Shown one piece after another: positions 1 through 7,296 of a stretch of DNA of 64,000 nt. A model generated the notes under the pieces. It ran no database searches, was not told the DNA's origin, and was given only the letters and a program-made list of their open reading frames with translations. The translations under genes were made by a program, and so were the position numbers. The stretch is from PBB1 sp043738425 (GTDB lineage: Bacteria > Pseudomonadota > Gammaproteobacteria > Burkholderiales > Burkholderiaceae_C). Where the stretch lies: positions 1 to 64,000 of the forward strand of contig JAYUGJ010000121.1 of the NCBI GenBank assembly GCA_043738425.1, in the 5' to 3' direction. Each line of letters opens with the position of its first letter. Position 1 is the first letter of the stretch.

Positions 1-106
1 CGGGCTCGGGTTCGAGGCTTTGCATCAACCGGTCGATGAGTCGGCCCCGCTCTTCGGGAGGCAGTTGCAAGGCCTCGGCTTCAATGTCTTGGATGGGCAC
101 GGTCAT
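1..106 (-). CDS. Addiction module component (RelB-like antitoxin family), partial
   Basis: The visible 35 residues begin MTVPIQDIEAEALQLPPEER and continue with a GRLIDRLMQSLE stretch. This is the N-terminal signature of the putative addiction-module component family, small antitoxin-like proteins usually paired with a RelE/ParE-type toxin encoded downstream. The start is well fixed: an AGGAGG-type ribosome site lies 8-13 bases upstream on the minus strand (about 114-119). The C-terminus and any toxin partner lie beyond the left edge. It is divergent from cas4, about 60 bp away, so this gene occupies the place where type I-C interference genes would normally stand. The family call rests on a short fragment. 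Confidence 0.6.
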   Translation of the reverse strand, partial: MTVPIQDIEAEALQLPPEERGRLIDRLMQSLEPEP

Positions 107-167
107 GGGGTTTCCTCCTGACAACGTGGCTGACAGTTTAATTCGATGAGTGCAAAGGTTGCCACGC

Positions 168-800
168 ATGGAAGACCTCGACCCCGTCCCCCTCTCTGCC
201 CTGCAGCACTGGGCCTACTGCCCGCGCCAGTGCGGGTTGATTCACCTGGAGCAGGCGTTCGACGACAACCTGCATACGCTGCGCGGGCAGGCAGTACACA
301 GCACGGTGGACCAACCCGGAGTTGAAGTGCGCGCCGGGCTGCGGGTCGAGCGGGCGCTGCCGCTGTGGCACGACGCGCTGGGCCTGATCGGCAAGGCCGA
401 CGTGGTCGAGTTCGAACCCGATGGCACGCCCTACCCGGTGGAATACAAGCACGGCTCGCGCAACAAGGCGGCCGACATCGCCGCTTGCGACGATGTGCAA
501 CTGGCCGCGCAGGCCATGTGCCTGGAAGCGATGACGGGCCGGGCCGTGCCGGAAGGGGCGCTGTTCTACGCCACCTCCAAACGGCGCCGGGTGGTGCCGA
601 TTGACGATGCCTTGCGCGCGCAGGTGGTGACCGTTGCAGCAGAGGTGCGCGCCATGCACGCCAGCGGCGTGTTGCCGCTGCCAACAGGCGACGTGCGCCG
701 CTGCAAAGGTTGTTCGCTGCGCGACCGTTGCCAACCCGAAACTGTGGCCCGCTTGCGCGCGCCCGATGCGCACCTCGCGCTGTTCGACCCTGACGTTTGA
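168..800 (+). CDS. cas4: CRISPR-associated exonuclease Cas4 (type I-C style)
   Basis: Predicted RecB-like nuclease with an iron-sulfur cluster that works with Cas1-Cas2 to trim and orient prespacers. The 210-residue protein shows the N-terminal cluster cysteines in YCPRQC (residues 17-22), the RecB nuclease motifs GKADVVEF and VEYKHG (acid and lysine of the active site), and the C-terminal cysteines in CKGCSLRDRC. All expected catalytic and cluster residues appear present. The ATG at 168 is chosen because an AAAGG site lies about 9 bases upstream and the family starts just before the SALQHWAYCPRQC block; a GTG at 150 would add six residues. It is the first gene of a three-gene operon; cas1 follows after 21 bp. 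Confidence 0.9.
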   Translation: MEDLDPVPLSALQHWAYCPRQCGLIHLEQAFDDNLHTLRGQAVHSTVDQPGVEVRAGLRVERALPLWHDALGLIGKADVVEFEPDGTPYPVEYKHGSRNKAADIAACDDVQLAAQAMCLEAMTGRAVPEGALFYATSKRRRVVPIDDALRAQVVTVAAEVRAMHASGVLPLPTGDVRRCKGCSLRDRCQPETVARLRAPDAHLALFDPDV

Positions 801-821
801 TTTGTACCAAGGCGGCTTCGC

Positions 822-1850
822 ATGCAATTGCTCAACACGCTTTACGTCACGCTGCCCGACAGCTATTTGCGGCTCGACAACGACACCTTGCGCGTGCAGG
901 TCGATGATGAAACCAAGCTGCGCGTGCCGCTGCACCACTTGCAGGCGGTGGTGTGCTTCGGTCATGTGAACCTGAGCGCGCCGCTGATGCACCGGCTGGC
1001 CGAGGCGGCTATTGCGTTGGTGCTGCTGGACGTGAACGGCCGCTTCAAAGCGCGACTGGAAGGCGCGGTGTCGGGCAACGTGTTGCTGCGGCAGGCGCAG
1101 CACCGGGCCGTCGACAACACCGCATTCACACTCGAAGTGGCCCGCGCGGTTGTGGCCGGCAAACTGAAGAACCAGCGTCAGGTGCTGCTGCGCGGCGCAC
1201 GCGAGGCCAAGCTGCCCGACGAAGAAGCGCTGCTCACGCGCGCTGCGCAAAACCTGGCGGCCAGCCTGCGCGCTTTGCCACCAGCCCCCTCGCTCGATGT
1301 GTTGCGTGGTGTGGAGGGCGAAGCGGCGCGCAACTACTTCGCGGCAATCAACCTGATCGTGCGGGCCGATTTGCGCACTGAGTTCAGCATGGACGGCCGC
1401 AGCCGCAGGCCGCCGCGCGATCGGATGAATGCGTTGCTCTCGTTTCTGTACGCAATGTGGATGAACGATTGCCGCTCGGCTTGCGAAGCGGCCGGGCTCG
1501 ATGCGCAGCTGGGTTTTTTGCATGCGGTGCGCCCCGGTCGCGCCGCGCTGGCGCTCGACTTGGTAGAAGAGTTCCGCCCGCTGGCCGACCGGCTGGCGCT
1601 GACCTTGGTCAACCGGGGCCAGTTGCGCGCCACCGACTTTGCTCTGCGTGAAGGCGGTGCGGTGAGCCTGGAAGGCGATGCGCGCAAGGCGGTGGTCGTC
1701 GCCTACCAAGAACGCAAGCAAGAGTTGCTGACCCACCCGCTGTTGGCCGAGAGCCTACCGCTGGGCGTGGTGCCGCTGGTGCAGGCGCGCTTGCTGGCGC
1801 GCCATGTGCGTGGCGAAGCACCGACTTACTTGCCGTTTGCGGTGAAGTGA
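822..1850 (+). CDS. cas1: CRISPR-associated endonuclease Cas1 (type I-C style)
   Basis: Metal-dependent integrase that, with Cas2, inserts new spacers at the leader end of a CRISPR array. The protein is full length (342 residues) and carries the expected catalytic set: a glutamate in GVEGEAARNYF (E165), a histidine in GFLHAVRPGR (H234) and acidic residues in LDLVEEFRP (about 246-250). Nothing suggests decay: there is no frameshift and no missing motif. The start has an AAGG ribosome site about 9 bases upstream. It lies between cas4 and cas2 with short gaps, the order of a type I-C adaptation operon. Overall similarity in the N-terminal MQLLNTLYVTLPD region matches the I-C subfamily as I know it. 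Confidence 0.94.
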   Translation: MQLLNTLYVTLPDSYLRLDNDTLRVQVDDETKLRVPLHHLQAVVCFGHVNLSAPLMHRLAEAAIALVLLDVNGRFKARLEGAVSGNVLLRQAQHRAVDNTAFTLEVARAVVAGKLKNQRQVLLRGAREAKLPDEEALLTRAAQNLAASLRALPPAPSLDVLRGVEGEAARNYFAAINLIVRADLRTEFSMDGRSRRPPRDRMNALLSFLYAMWMNDCRSACEAAGLDAQLGFLHAVRPGRAALALDLVEEFRPLADRLALTLVNRGQLRATDFALREGGAVSLEGDARKAVVVAYQERKQELLTHPLLAESLPLGVVPLVQARLLARHVRGEAPTYLPFAVK

Positions 1851-1869
1851 TGTTGCGCCGGTTGTTGCC

Positions 1870-2160
1870 ATGCTGGTGATCGTTTGCTACGACGTGAACA
1901 CGGAAACCCGCGAGGGCCGACGCCGCCTGCGCCGTGTCGCAAAGGTATGCGAAAGCACCGGTCAGCGGGTGCAAAAGTCAGTGTTTGAATGCCAAGTCAC
2001 GCTGTCTGAAATGGAGACACTGGAGCGCAGATTACTCACCGAGATCAACCTCGAACTAGACTGCCTGCGTCTCTACCGCATGGCCGAGACACGAGGCTGC
2101 GAGGTGCGCGAATACGGCAAGTTCAAAGCCACTGACTTCGACGGACCGCTGGTTTTATGA
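1870..2160 (+). CDS. cas2: CRISPR-associated endoribonuclease-like Cas2
   Basis: Small ferredoxin-fold protein (96 residues) that dimerises and bridges two Cas1 dimers in the spacer integrase. The protein begins MLVIVCYDVNTETREGRRRL with the conserved aspartate in YDV (D8), and ends in the charged tail typical of type I-C Cas2. The length is normal. It lies 19 bp after cas1, so it is the last gene of the cas4-cas1-cas2 operon. A leader-like AT-richer stretch and a single CRISPR repeat follow immediately, the usual I-C arrangement, but no array is seen. Confidence 0.93.
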   Translation: MLVIVCYDVNTETREGRRRLRRVAKVCESTGQRVQKSVFECQVTLSEMETLERRLLTEINLELDCLRLYRMAETRGCEVREYGKFKATDFDGPLVL

Positions 2161-2347
2161 TGCATTGCGCGAATCCAAAGCGACCGGCAACGAGCGCACA
2201 GGTTCGCGCTTCACGCTAAGTGCTTGCTGCCGATGACAAACCCATCTGTTCGAAACGACCGCACGCGGCGCTACGAATTGCTACGCCGCAAGTTCGCGCA
2301 CAACGGCAAATTTGCGGAACTGAATCAGTAAGTTAGGCAGGTGAGGG
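2161..2347 (+). promoter_or_regulatory. CRISPR leader-like region
   Basis: The 187 bp between cas2 and the single repeat are in the position of a type I-C leader. It starts with an inverted repeat, GCGCGAA (2167-2173) and TTCGCGC (2203-2209). It also contains a 32-codon open frame (2233-2331) that I do not treat as a gene. Leader assignment is by position only; integration-host or array-promoter signals were not identified with confidence. Confidence 0.4.
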
Positions 2348-2387
2348 GTCGCGCGTCGCTCACGCGACGCGCGTGGATTGGCACAAA
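2348..2387 (+). CRISPR. Single type I-C-like CRISPR repeat (one-repeat array)
   Basis: The segment starts GTCGCGCGTCGC, has a perfect 10-bp inverted repeat (2350-2359 with 2364-2373, loop TCAC) and then GTGGATTG. A GTCGC start, a GC-rich stem and a GTGGATTGAAAC end are the hallmarks of type I-C repeats. Here GTGGATTG is followed by GCACAAAC, so the usual AAAC end either carries a 4-base insertion or the repeat stops at 2380. No second copy is found downstream, so there is no spacer bounded by two repeats. It could be an array that collapsed to one repeat, or an unused integration site. Confidence 0.62.
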
Positions 2388-2450
2388 CAGTCATCACTGA
2401 CTTGACCAGCGCCAGCGTGGACGCTGCAGGAAACGGCTAGAGGCCGCGGA

Positions 2451-2906
2451 TCACCGCCCTTCGTGACGCAACGGGTTCACTACCCTCAGCACTTCATTGA
2501 GCATCTGCCCGTGCTGCACGTCCTCGATCAACAAGCTGCCGCAACCTGACCGCGGTGAAGCGGCGGCGATCTGACAGTCACAGAAGAAAAACCCGTATCG
2601 GTTGCGCAGGTCTAGGGCGTTGGTCAGTACCTCAACGTCCGCGGGTTGCAATTGCGTGCACTCGAACACGCTGCGCAGGTTGACTTGGATCCACGCACCA
2701 CAGCGGGCGTTGCGCAGCATCACGCAGTCGTACTCGGCTACCACCTGCGGGCGGATGACCAACGCGGCTCGCAACTGCACCACGGCCAACGCACGTTCGT
2801 GGCGCGGGTCGTGCGGCGCTTTCAGATGCGCACACACCCAGATGTTGGTGTTGACGAAGGCGGGAGGTTGCGTTGCCGCATTGGCCGACTCATTTGAACC
2901 GGGCAT
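2451..2906 (-). CDS. PIN-domain (VapC-like) protein, probably inactivated
   Basis: PIN-domain RNase fold of the VapC toxin type, 151 residues. The order of motifs is right: a first acidic-site block FVNTNIWV (residues 17-24), QVVAEYDCVML with E58, YGFFFCDCQIAA with D110 and LLIEDVQHGQ with D129. The first block should read VDTN; here the metal-binding aspartate is replaced by asparagine (N19). The SFWDC block is also altered to FFFCDC. The second PIN protein of this window (62862-63317) keeps VDTN, which makes the change easy to see. The upstream antitoxin looks frameshifted. I infer a decaying toxin, or a PIN protein kept for a non-catalytic role. Start at ATG 2906 overlaps the predicted antitoxin end. 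Confidence 0.7.
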   Translation of the reverse strand: MPGSNESANAATQPPAFVNTNIWVCAHLKAPHDPRHERALAVVQLRAALVIRPQVVAEYDCVMLRNARCGAWIQVNLRSVFECTQLQPADVEVLTNALDLRNRYGFFFCDCQIAAASPRSGCGSLLIEDVQHGQMLNEVLRVVNPLRHEGR

Positions 2907-3127
2907 TGCGCGGAACTAGGGTGGGCATGACGACCTGTTCGACCTCGGCGATTTGAAACGCTGGGCACCCGCGCTTGCTTGATCCGCGCCGGCACGCCGG
3001 TGTCACGCGCCAAGCGGACGGGTCGCAAAACAATCACGCCGCTGGCACGTTCTTCCAGCTTGGAGTGCCGGACTGAATACCGTTTACCCAGCTTGAGTTG
3101 GCCGCTGCTGCCTACGATTTTCAACAT
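2890..3127 (-). pseudogene. Antitoxin of the PIN toxin, apparently frameshifted
   Basis: From ATG 3127 the minus strand reads MLKIVGSSGQLKLGKRYSVR, then VEERASGV-like sequence; this matches the AbrB/MazE-like antitoxins usually placed before such PIN toxins. The frame stays open past the toxin start, but its last part looks non-coding. Shifting frame by one base after about residue 58 gives AFQIAEVEQVVMPTLV and a stop at 2890, overlapping the toxin start as expected for a toxin-antitoxin pair. The span of 238 bases is not a multiple of three, in keeping with a one-base indel. A sequencing error could give the same picture. Confidence 0.5.
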
Positions 3128-3211
3128 TTCTTGTTTCAAGCTGCATGCTTTGCCGAGTCTGGAAACATGCGTGCATTTGTCGATTCCCTCATGCAATCGT
3201 GGGCTGGCACC

Positions 3212-3811
3212 TCACCCACACGCGCCGTGCTGTTTGCGAAACACGCCCGGCCTGATCGCCCCGGCGTCGCTGAACAGCCCGCGTCGTGCGGCGCGGGCGC
3301 TGTGTTCTTCGGCGGCGTAGCGGCCGGGGGATTTGCGGTTGCTCGCGCTCCAGGCGTGGCCGCTGCTGACCATCCAGCGGTTGATATCGATGCCGTCCAA
3401 ACGCAACTCGCCCAGCCAGCGGCCGTAAACATCTTTGGCGACCAGGTGCACCGTGAGGTTGCGCTGCAGCACACGCGATTGCAACGCGGCGGTGGCTTCG
3501 GCACCGCCGGCCTGGCAGCGCTCGGGTGCGTCGATGTAGAGCAGGCGCACCGGCACGCGTGCGCGCTGTGCGCCCGCGCTGTCGATGCGCAGCCACAACG
3601 TGTCGCCGTCGACCACATACGTCACGGTGCCACTGACCACGGTGGTTCGCGAGCTTGCGCCGGTTGATCGCATGGCTCTGCCGGCCGCGTTGGCCAGCGC
3701 GGGGCAGCCTTGAAGCAGCACACCGAGCAGCGCCACAGCCCAACCGATGCGCCATGCGGCCGATGGCCTCACCACCCGCGAGATCGGTAAGCGCGCATGG
3801 GCCGAATTCAT
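3212..3811 (-). CDS. Thermonuclease (staphylococcal nuclease-like) family protein
   Basis: Predicted secreted or envelope-bound nuclease, 199 residues. The SNase fold motifs are present: VVDGDTLWL (residues 66-74), the basic site VRLLYIDAPE (88-97) and VYGRWLGEL (128-136). The N-terminus has a hydrophobic segment (about 20-34) ending in LLQGC with Cys36, a possible lipoprotein signal; so it may be anchored in the membrane facing the periplasm. The ATG at 3811 overlaps the helicase stop by 4 bp (ATGA), suggesting translational coupling. Nuclease activity is inferred from the family; the coupling to a repair helicase may be functional or only positional. Confidence 0.85.
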   Translation of the reverse strand: MNSAHARLPISRVVRPSAAWRIGWAVALLGVLLQGCPALANAAGRAMRSTGASSRTTVVSGTVTYVVDGDTLWLRIDSAGAQRARVPVRLLYIDAPERCQAGGAEATAALQSRVLQRNLTVHLVAKDVYGRWLGELRLDGIDINRWMVSSGHAWSASNRKSPGRYAAEEHSARAARRGLFSDAGAIRPGVFRKQHGACG

Positions 3812-6558
3812 CGGGGTCGACTTGGCGATGGGCGGCGCACCGGGGCTTTCGCCATCGCTTTGGCGGCGATCTTGTCGGCTGCCGTCTCGGCATCTTTGAC
3901 GATGCGGGCCAGCCGGTCGGCGAGCTTTTCGGTGCTGAGCTTTTCACGCAGTCGCTCGACCATCAGCGGCAAACTGAACGGGCTGGGCGCGGCCAACGCC
4001 ACATGCGTGAGCGGCAGGTTTTTCAGGCGTTCCAGCGTGCTGCGCAGCTGGCTGATGTTGAGTTCTTGGCTGAGCACTTCGGTTTGCGCCTGGGTCAGCA
4101 GCAGGTTGCTGGCGTCGTATTTTTTGAACACCTCGAAGAACAAGCTGCTCGACGCCTGCAGTTGTTTGGTGCTTTTCGGCGCGCCGGGGTAGCCGGTGAA
4201 TATCAAACCGGCCACCCGCGCAATTTCACGAAAGCGGCGCTGCGCCAACTCGCCGCTGTTCAAACTGTGCAGCACGTCGGCCAGCAACTCGGTGGTGTCG
4301 AACAACCGGCCATCGGACAACGCTGCCAGGTCGACCGGCTCGGCGCTCAGCAGCTCGAAGCCGTAGTCGTTGACGCTGACGCTGAAGGTGTTGGGCGCAA
4401 CGCGCGCCAGCCGCCACGCCAGCAAACTGCCGAGGCCCAGATGCACATTGCGGCCGGCAAACGGGTACAAATAAATGTGGTGGCCTTCGCGCGATGCGAT
4501 GGTTTCCACCAGCACCGCCGCTGGCGTGGGCAGCGCCGACAACCGCGCTTGCGTTTGCAGCATCGGCAGCGCGGCGATCATTTCGGGCTCGACCGGCACC
4601 GCGTTGTCGGGCGCGGCGGCCGCCACCGCCAGCAGCTCCAGCACCGCATCGGCCAGCTCGGTCGACAGCGGCATCTTGCCGCCGGCCCAGCTCGGCACCA
4701 CGCCTTTGTTTTTCGTCGCGCGCTGCACGTAGGCGGTCATGTCTTGGGTGCGCAGGTACTCGAGCACGCGGCCGGCGAACACAAAGCAATCGCCCTTGCG
4801 CAGCCGCGCAATGAAACCTTCTTCAATGCTGCCGATGCGCCCGCCGCTCAGGTATTTCACGTGCATGGACGAGTCGCTGACGATGGTGCCGATGGCCAGC
4901 TTGTGGCGTTTGGCAATCTGCCGATCGGGCACGCGGTAGATGCCATCGACGGCTTGCAGGCGGTGGTATTCGGGATAGGCGGCCAGGCTGCCGCCGCCCC
5001 CTTCGACGAAGTCGAGCGCCCACTGGAACTCGGCGGGTGTCAGGTCTTTATAGGCATGCGCGGTGCGCACTTCGGCAAACAGCGCAGCGGCGGTGAAGCC
5101 GGTGCCTAGCGCCACCGTCACCAGGTGCTGCACCAACACATCGAGCGGCTTGTCGGGCGTGGCACGTTTTTCTATGCGTCCGGCTTGCGCGGCACGGCGG
5201 GCGGCAGCGGCTTCGATCAGCTCGAGCGTGTTGGTCGGTACCAGCGTGATGCGGCTCGGCCTGCCCGGCGCATGGCCGCTGCGGCCGGCGCGTTGCAACA
5301 ACCGCGCCACGCCTTTGGCGCTGCCGATTTGCAGCACCCGCTCGACCGGCAAAAAATCGACCCCGAGGTCGAGCGACGAGGTGCACACCACCGCTTTCAA
5401 CTGCCCCTGTTTGAGACCCGCCTCGACCCACTCGCGCACCGATTTATCGAGCGAGCCGTGGTGCAGCGCCACGATGCCGGCCCAATCGGGCCGCTCACGC
5501 AGCAGCAACTGATACCAAATTTCGGCCTGCGAGCGGGTGTTGGTGAACACCAGCGTGTGGCGGGCCGATTCGATTTCGGCAATCACCGGCTGCAGCATTT
5601 GCGCGCCGAGGTGGCCGCCCCACGAAAAGCGGCCGGGGTTGGCGGGCAGCAGCGTGTCGATCAGCAGCGTTTTGTCGACGCGGCCTTGCACGATGGTGCC
5701 GCAGGTGTCGGCGTCGGTCACGCCCAACAACACTTGCATCGCGTCGGTCAGGTTGCCTAGCGTGGCGCTCAGTCCCCACACCACCAGCCCTGGGTGCCAG
5801 GTTTTTAATCGGGCCAGTGCCAACTGCACCTGCACGCCACGCTTGCTGCCCATCAGCTCATGCCATTCATCGACGATGACGGTGTGCACACCGGCCAACT
5901 CTTCAGCCGCGCGTTCGCGCGTCAGCATCAGGCTGAGCGACTCGGGCGTGGTGACCAGCGCGGTCGGCATGCGGCGGTCTTGCCGCGCCCGCTCGGCCGC
6001 TGGCGTGTCGCCGGTGCGCTGGCCCACCGTGATGTGCGGTGCGGCATCGGCCAACGTGAATTGCAGCGCGCGCGTGGTGTCGGCCGCGAGAGCGCGCATC
6101 GGCGTGATCCACAGAACGCCGAGCGGCGGGGCTTTGCCGGGTTTGAAAGTGGCATTGGTTTTTCCAACTCTCGCGCCGGGAGCGGGTTGGCGAGCTGTTG
6201 GGGTTGGGGTGGGGGAAATTTCGGCAAGGCTGCCCTCACCCCAGCCCTCTTCCGGAGGGAGAGGGAGTGCGTAAGGCTGCTCTCCCAGAGGCAGAGGGAG
6301 TAAGCCTGCGCCGCGCATCAACGCGCCGAACCACACCGCATAGGTTTTGCCGCTGCCGGTGGTGGCGTGCAGCAAGCCGCTGCGGCCGGCAGCCATCGCA
6401 GCCCACACCTCACGCTGAAACGCGAACGGCTGCCAGCCGCGCGCAGCGAACCAATCGGATGCGCTGGCCGCGTCGCGTTGCAACTCGGGCGTGGGGTTCA
6501 CCGCACGAACGCGCTCAGCGCTTGGGAGTTTTTCGGGCGTGCCCGAGCAACGTGACAA
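3808..6558 (-). CDS. Ligase-associated DNA damage response DEXH-box helicase
   Basis: Large superfamily 2 helicase of the Lhr-like group that normally travels with an ATP-dependent DNA ligase, an exonuclease and a phosphoesterase in a DNA damage response module. Visible motifs are the Walker A site ATTGSGKT (residues 65-72), ITPMRALAADT (151-161), VDEWHELMGSKRG (229-241) and the SAT motif in GLSATLGNL, followed by a second RecA domain with VARLLQRAGRSGH. It has 916 residues, longer than usual because about 60 residues (84-146) of Pro/Gly-rich sequence are inserted between motifs I and Ia; part of that insertion is a palindromic repeat at DNA level. The partner ligase and exonuclease lie 10-13 kb away, on the same strand. 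Confidence 0.9.
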   Translation of the reverse strand: MSRCSGTPEKLPSAERVRAVNPTPELQRDAASASDWFAARGWQPFAFQREVWAAMAAGRSGLLHATTGSGKTYAVWFGALMRGAGLLPLPLGEQPYALPLPPEEGWGEGSLAEISPTPTPTARQPAPGARVGKTNATFKPGKAPPLGVLWITPMRALAADTTRALQFTLADAAPHITVGQRTGDTPAAERARQDRRMPTALVTTPESLSLMLTRERAAEELAGVHTVIVDEWHELMGSKRGVQVQLALARLKTWHPGLVVWGLSATLGNLTDAMQVLLGVTDADTCGTIVQGRVDKTLLIDTLLPANPGRFSWGGHLGAQMLQPVIAEIESARHTLVFTNTRSQAEIWYQLLLRERPDWAGIVALHHGSLDKSVREWVEAGLKQGQLKAVVCTSSLDLGVDFLPVERVLQIGSAKGVARLLQRAGRSGHAPGRPSRITLVPTNTLELIEAAAARRAAQAGRIEKRATPDKPLDVLVQHLVTVALGTGFTAAALFAEVRTAHAYKDLTPAEFQWALDFVEGGGGSLAAYPEYHRLQAVDGIYRVPDRQIAKRHKLAIGTIVSDSSMHVKYLSGGRIGSIEEGFIARLRKGDCFVFAGRVLEYLRTQDMTAYVQRATKNKGVVPSWAGGKMPLSTELADAVLELLAVAAAAPDNAVPVEPEMIAALPMLQTQARLSALPTPAAVLVETIASREGHHIYLYPFAGRNVHLGLGSLLAWRLARVAPNTFSVSVNDYGFELLSAEPVDLAALSDGRLFDTTELLADVLHSLNSGELAQRRFREIARVAGLIFTGYPGAPKSTKQLQASSSLFFEVFKKYDASNLLLTQAQTEVLSQELNISQLRSTLERLKNLPLTHVALAAPSPFSLPLMVERLREKLSTEKLADRLARIVKDAETAADKIAAKAMAKAPVRRPSPSRPR
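6232..6300. repeat. Palindromic repeat inside the helicase gene
   Basis: The stretch CCCTCACCCCAGCCCTCTTC followed by CGGAGGGAGAGGGAG forms a strong hairpin (CCCTCTTCCGG with its partner GGAGAGGG). A second, partial copy GCTCTCCCAGAGGCAGAGGG lies at 6279-6298. This sequence type is a familiar dispersed intergenic repeat of proteobacteria; here it sits in frame within coding sequence, in the helicase insertion. Confidence 0.6.
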
Positions 6559-6676
6559 AAAGCGGTCGGTCTAGGCGCAAAGCGCCGCCACAGCCCGGGC
6601 CGTGGCGAGCATTTGCAACGACGAGCGGGCGTCTTTTGGCATGGCGAGCGGGCATGAACGAAAGACTCTGACTCGC

Positions 6677-7249
6677 TCAGGCGTTGGGCACCGGCACAGG
6701 GCTGGGCACGGGGCTGAAGACAGCGCTCGAATGCGATTCGGCTTGGCTGTTGCCAGCCTGCGCACCGCTGTCGATGCCGCGTTCTTGCTGCACCCGCATG
6801 CGCGCATGAACGTATGCGCCTTGCGGCACATGCAGCAAATCGGCAATGCGCCACAGCACATGCCGCTCGTGGTCGCTCAGGTGGCCGTCGGCATAGGCCA
6901 CGCGCCACAGGTGCTCGACCATGCGCAGCTTTTGCGGCATATCGAAGTGGTCGTTGATGCGCGAGGTGTAGCTGAACAAATCGGTCGCATCGCGCGCGGC
7001 GTCTTCGGCCAGCTCGGCCAGCCGAGCGCACTCGTCGTCAGCCAACTGGAACTGGTCGCGCAATGCGCTGCGCACCGCGTTGCGTTCGTCCGCATGGAAG
7101 GTGGTGTCCGCGCGCATCACCTCGACCAGCATGACGGCGGTGGCCAACTGCAGTGTGTGTTCCGCGCCTTGCGGGTCGGCATCGGTGGCCGCGGCAGCCA
7201 ATTTATCGAACAGGTCTTTGAGTGTTTTGAGCATCGCAAATGATGGCAT
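6677..7249 (-). CDS. TerB-like tellurite-resistance/DjlA-type domain protein
   Basis: Cytosolic all-alpha protein with the TerB fold: ATAVMLVEVMRADTTFHADE (residues about 40-59) and later RVAYADGHLSDHERHVLWRI, both with the acidic metal-site pattern of the family (EV.RAD, YADG.LS..E). The domain is linked to stress and tellurite phenotypes in general but has no fixed biochemical role. Length 190 residues; the last 30 residues are Ser/Pro/Val-rich with a PVPSPVPVP end. Two starts are possible, 7249 (MPSFAM) and 7234 (MLKTLKDL); neither has a good ribosome site. It stands alone between the helicase and the DUF429 gene, all on the minus strand. Confidence 0.75.
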   Translation of the reverse strand: MPSFAMLKTLKDLFDKLAAAATDADPQGAEHTLQLATAVMLVEVMRADTTFHADERNAVRSALRDQFQLADDECARLAELAEDAARDATDLFSYTSRINDHFDMPQKLRMVEHLWRVAYADGHLSDHERHVLWRIADLLHVPQGAYVHARMRVQQERGIDSGAQAGNSQAESHSSAVFSPVPSPVPVPNA

Positions 7250-7296
7250 GGGCGCTGCGGTGCGCGCCGGGTTCGGGGCCAATTGAACGAATGTGA

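Noticed and set aside
2233..2331. A 32-codon open frame (MTNPSVRNDRTRRYELL...) in the leader region after cas2.
   Set aside because: It has no ribosome site, is very short, and sits where a CRISPR leader is expected.
2401..2434. A possible second, degenerate CRISPR repeat (GCGTGGAC...GAAAC) after the single repeat.
   Set aside because: The matching parts are offset by 44-47 bp from the first repeat, not by the 64-70 bp expected for repeat plus spacer, and the stem is only 5 bp.
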